Shown piece after piece: positions 5,370 to 5,398 of a DNA stretch of 5,398 bases (positions are counted from its first letter, which is position 1; every line of letters starts with the position of its first letter). The notes under the pieces were generated by a model that had not been told where the DNA came from, did no database searches, and worked only from the letters and a program-made list of their open reading frames with translations. Origin of the DNA: Streptomyces violaceus. GTDB taxonomy: Bacteria; Actinomycetota; Actinomycetes; Streptomycetales; Streptomycetaceae. The translations under genes and the position numbers were made by a program. The DNA is taken from the NCBI GenBank assembly GCA_000715635.1, contig KL569223.1, positions 12,258 to 17,655 on the forward strand. The letters run 5' to 3'.

Positions 5370-5398
5370 GGGGTTGTGGGGGTGGTGCGGTCAGACGT

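Noticed and set aside
5367..5390. Canonical G-quadruplex
   Set aside because: G tracts are present, but four separate runs of three or more G with short loops are not found; only a two-tetrad form could be drawn.

Overview
The window is very GC-rich, has GC-ending codons and GTG starts, and encodes proteins typical of filamentous actinomycetes. It looks like a piece of Streptomyces or close-relative chromosome. I see no transposase, integrase, phage gene, tRNA or rRNA, so this appears to be ordinary chromosome apart from two unusual repeat tracts.

Layout, left to right. (1) Positions 1-604, minus strand: the N-terminal part of a BMP-family lipoprotein, the substrate-binding subunit of a nucleoside-type ABC importer. 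Its gene runs off the left edge. It has its own leader of about 230 bp, containing a perfect 10-bp long-range inverted repeat just before the ribosome binding site. (2) Positions 831-2063, minus strand: a complete M20D-family metallo-amidohydrolase with all metal ligands visible, followed by a strong 13-bp terminator hairpin. (3) Positions 2064-2363: a divergent promoter region with a good sigma70-type promoter for the amidohydrolase and a probable leaderless start for the next gene. (4) Positions 2364-3044, plus strand: a small class I SAM-dependent methyltransferase. (5) Positions 3045-3891: about 850 bp with no credible gene. About 675 bp of it is a degenerate tandem array of a roughly 22-bp unit, many copies of which are self-complementary and could form small hairpins. 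(6) Positions 3892-5334, minus strand: a polysialyltransferase-like glycosyltransferase of about 350 residues with an added Gly-X-Y (collagen-like) C-terminal tail of 126 residues. (7) Positions 5335-5398: its upstream region, with a 9-bp tandem direct repeat.

The genes do not form one operon. The glycosyltransferase probably belongs to a cell-wall glycopolymer (sialic or ulosonic acid-like) locus continuing to the right. The BMP lipoprotein probably begins a nucleoside-uptake operon continuing to the left. The amidohydrolase and methyltransferase are single genes divergently transcribed from a shared 300-bp region. The most unusual items are the 22-bp hairpin-repeat array and the collagen-like tail of the adjacent glycosyltransferase. 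These two repetitive tracts differ in period and are only about 130 bp apart.
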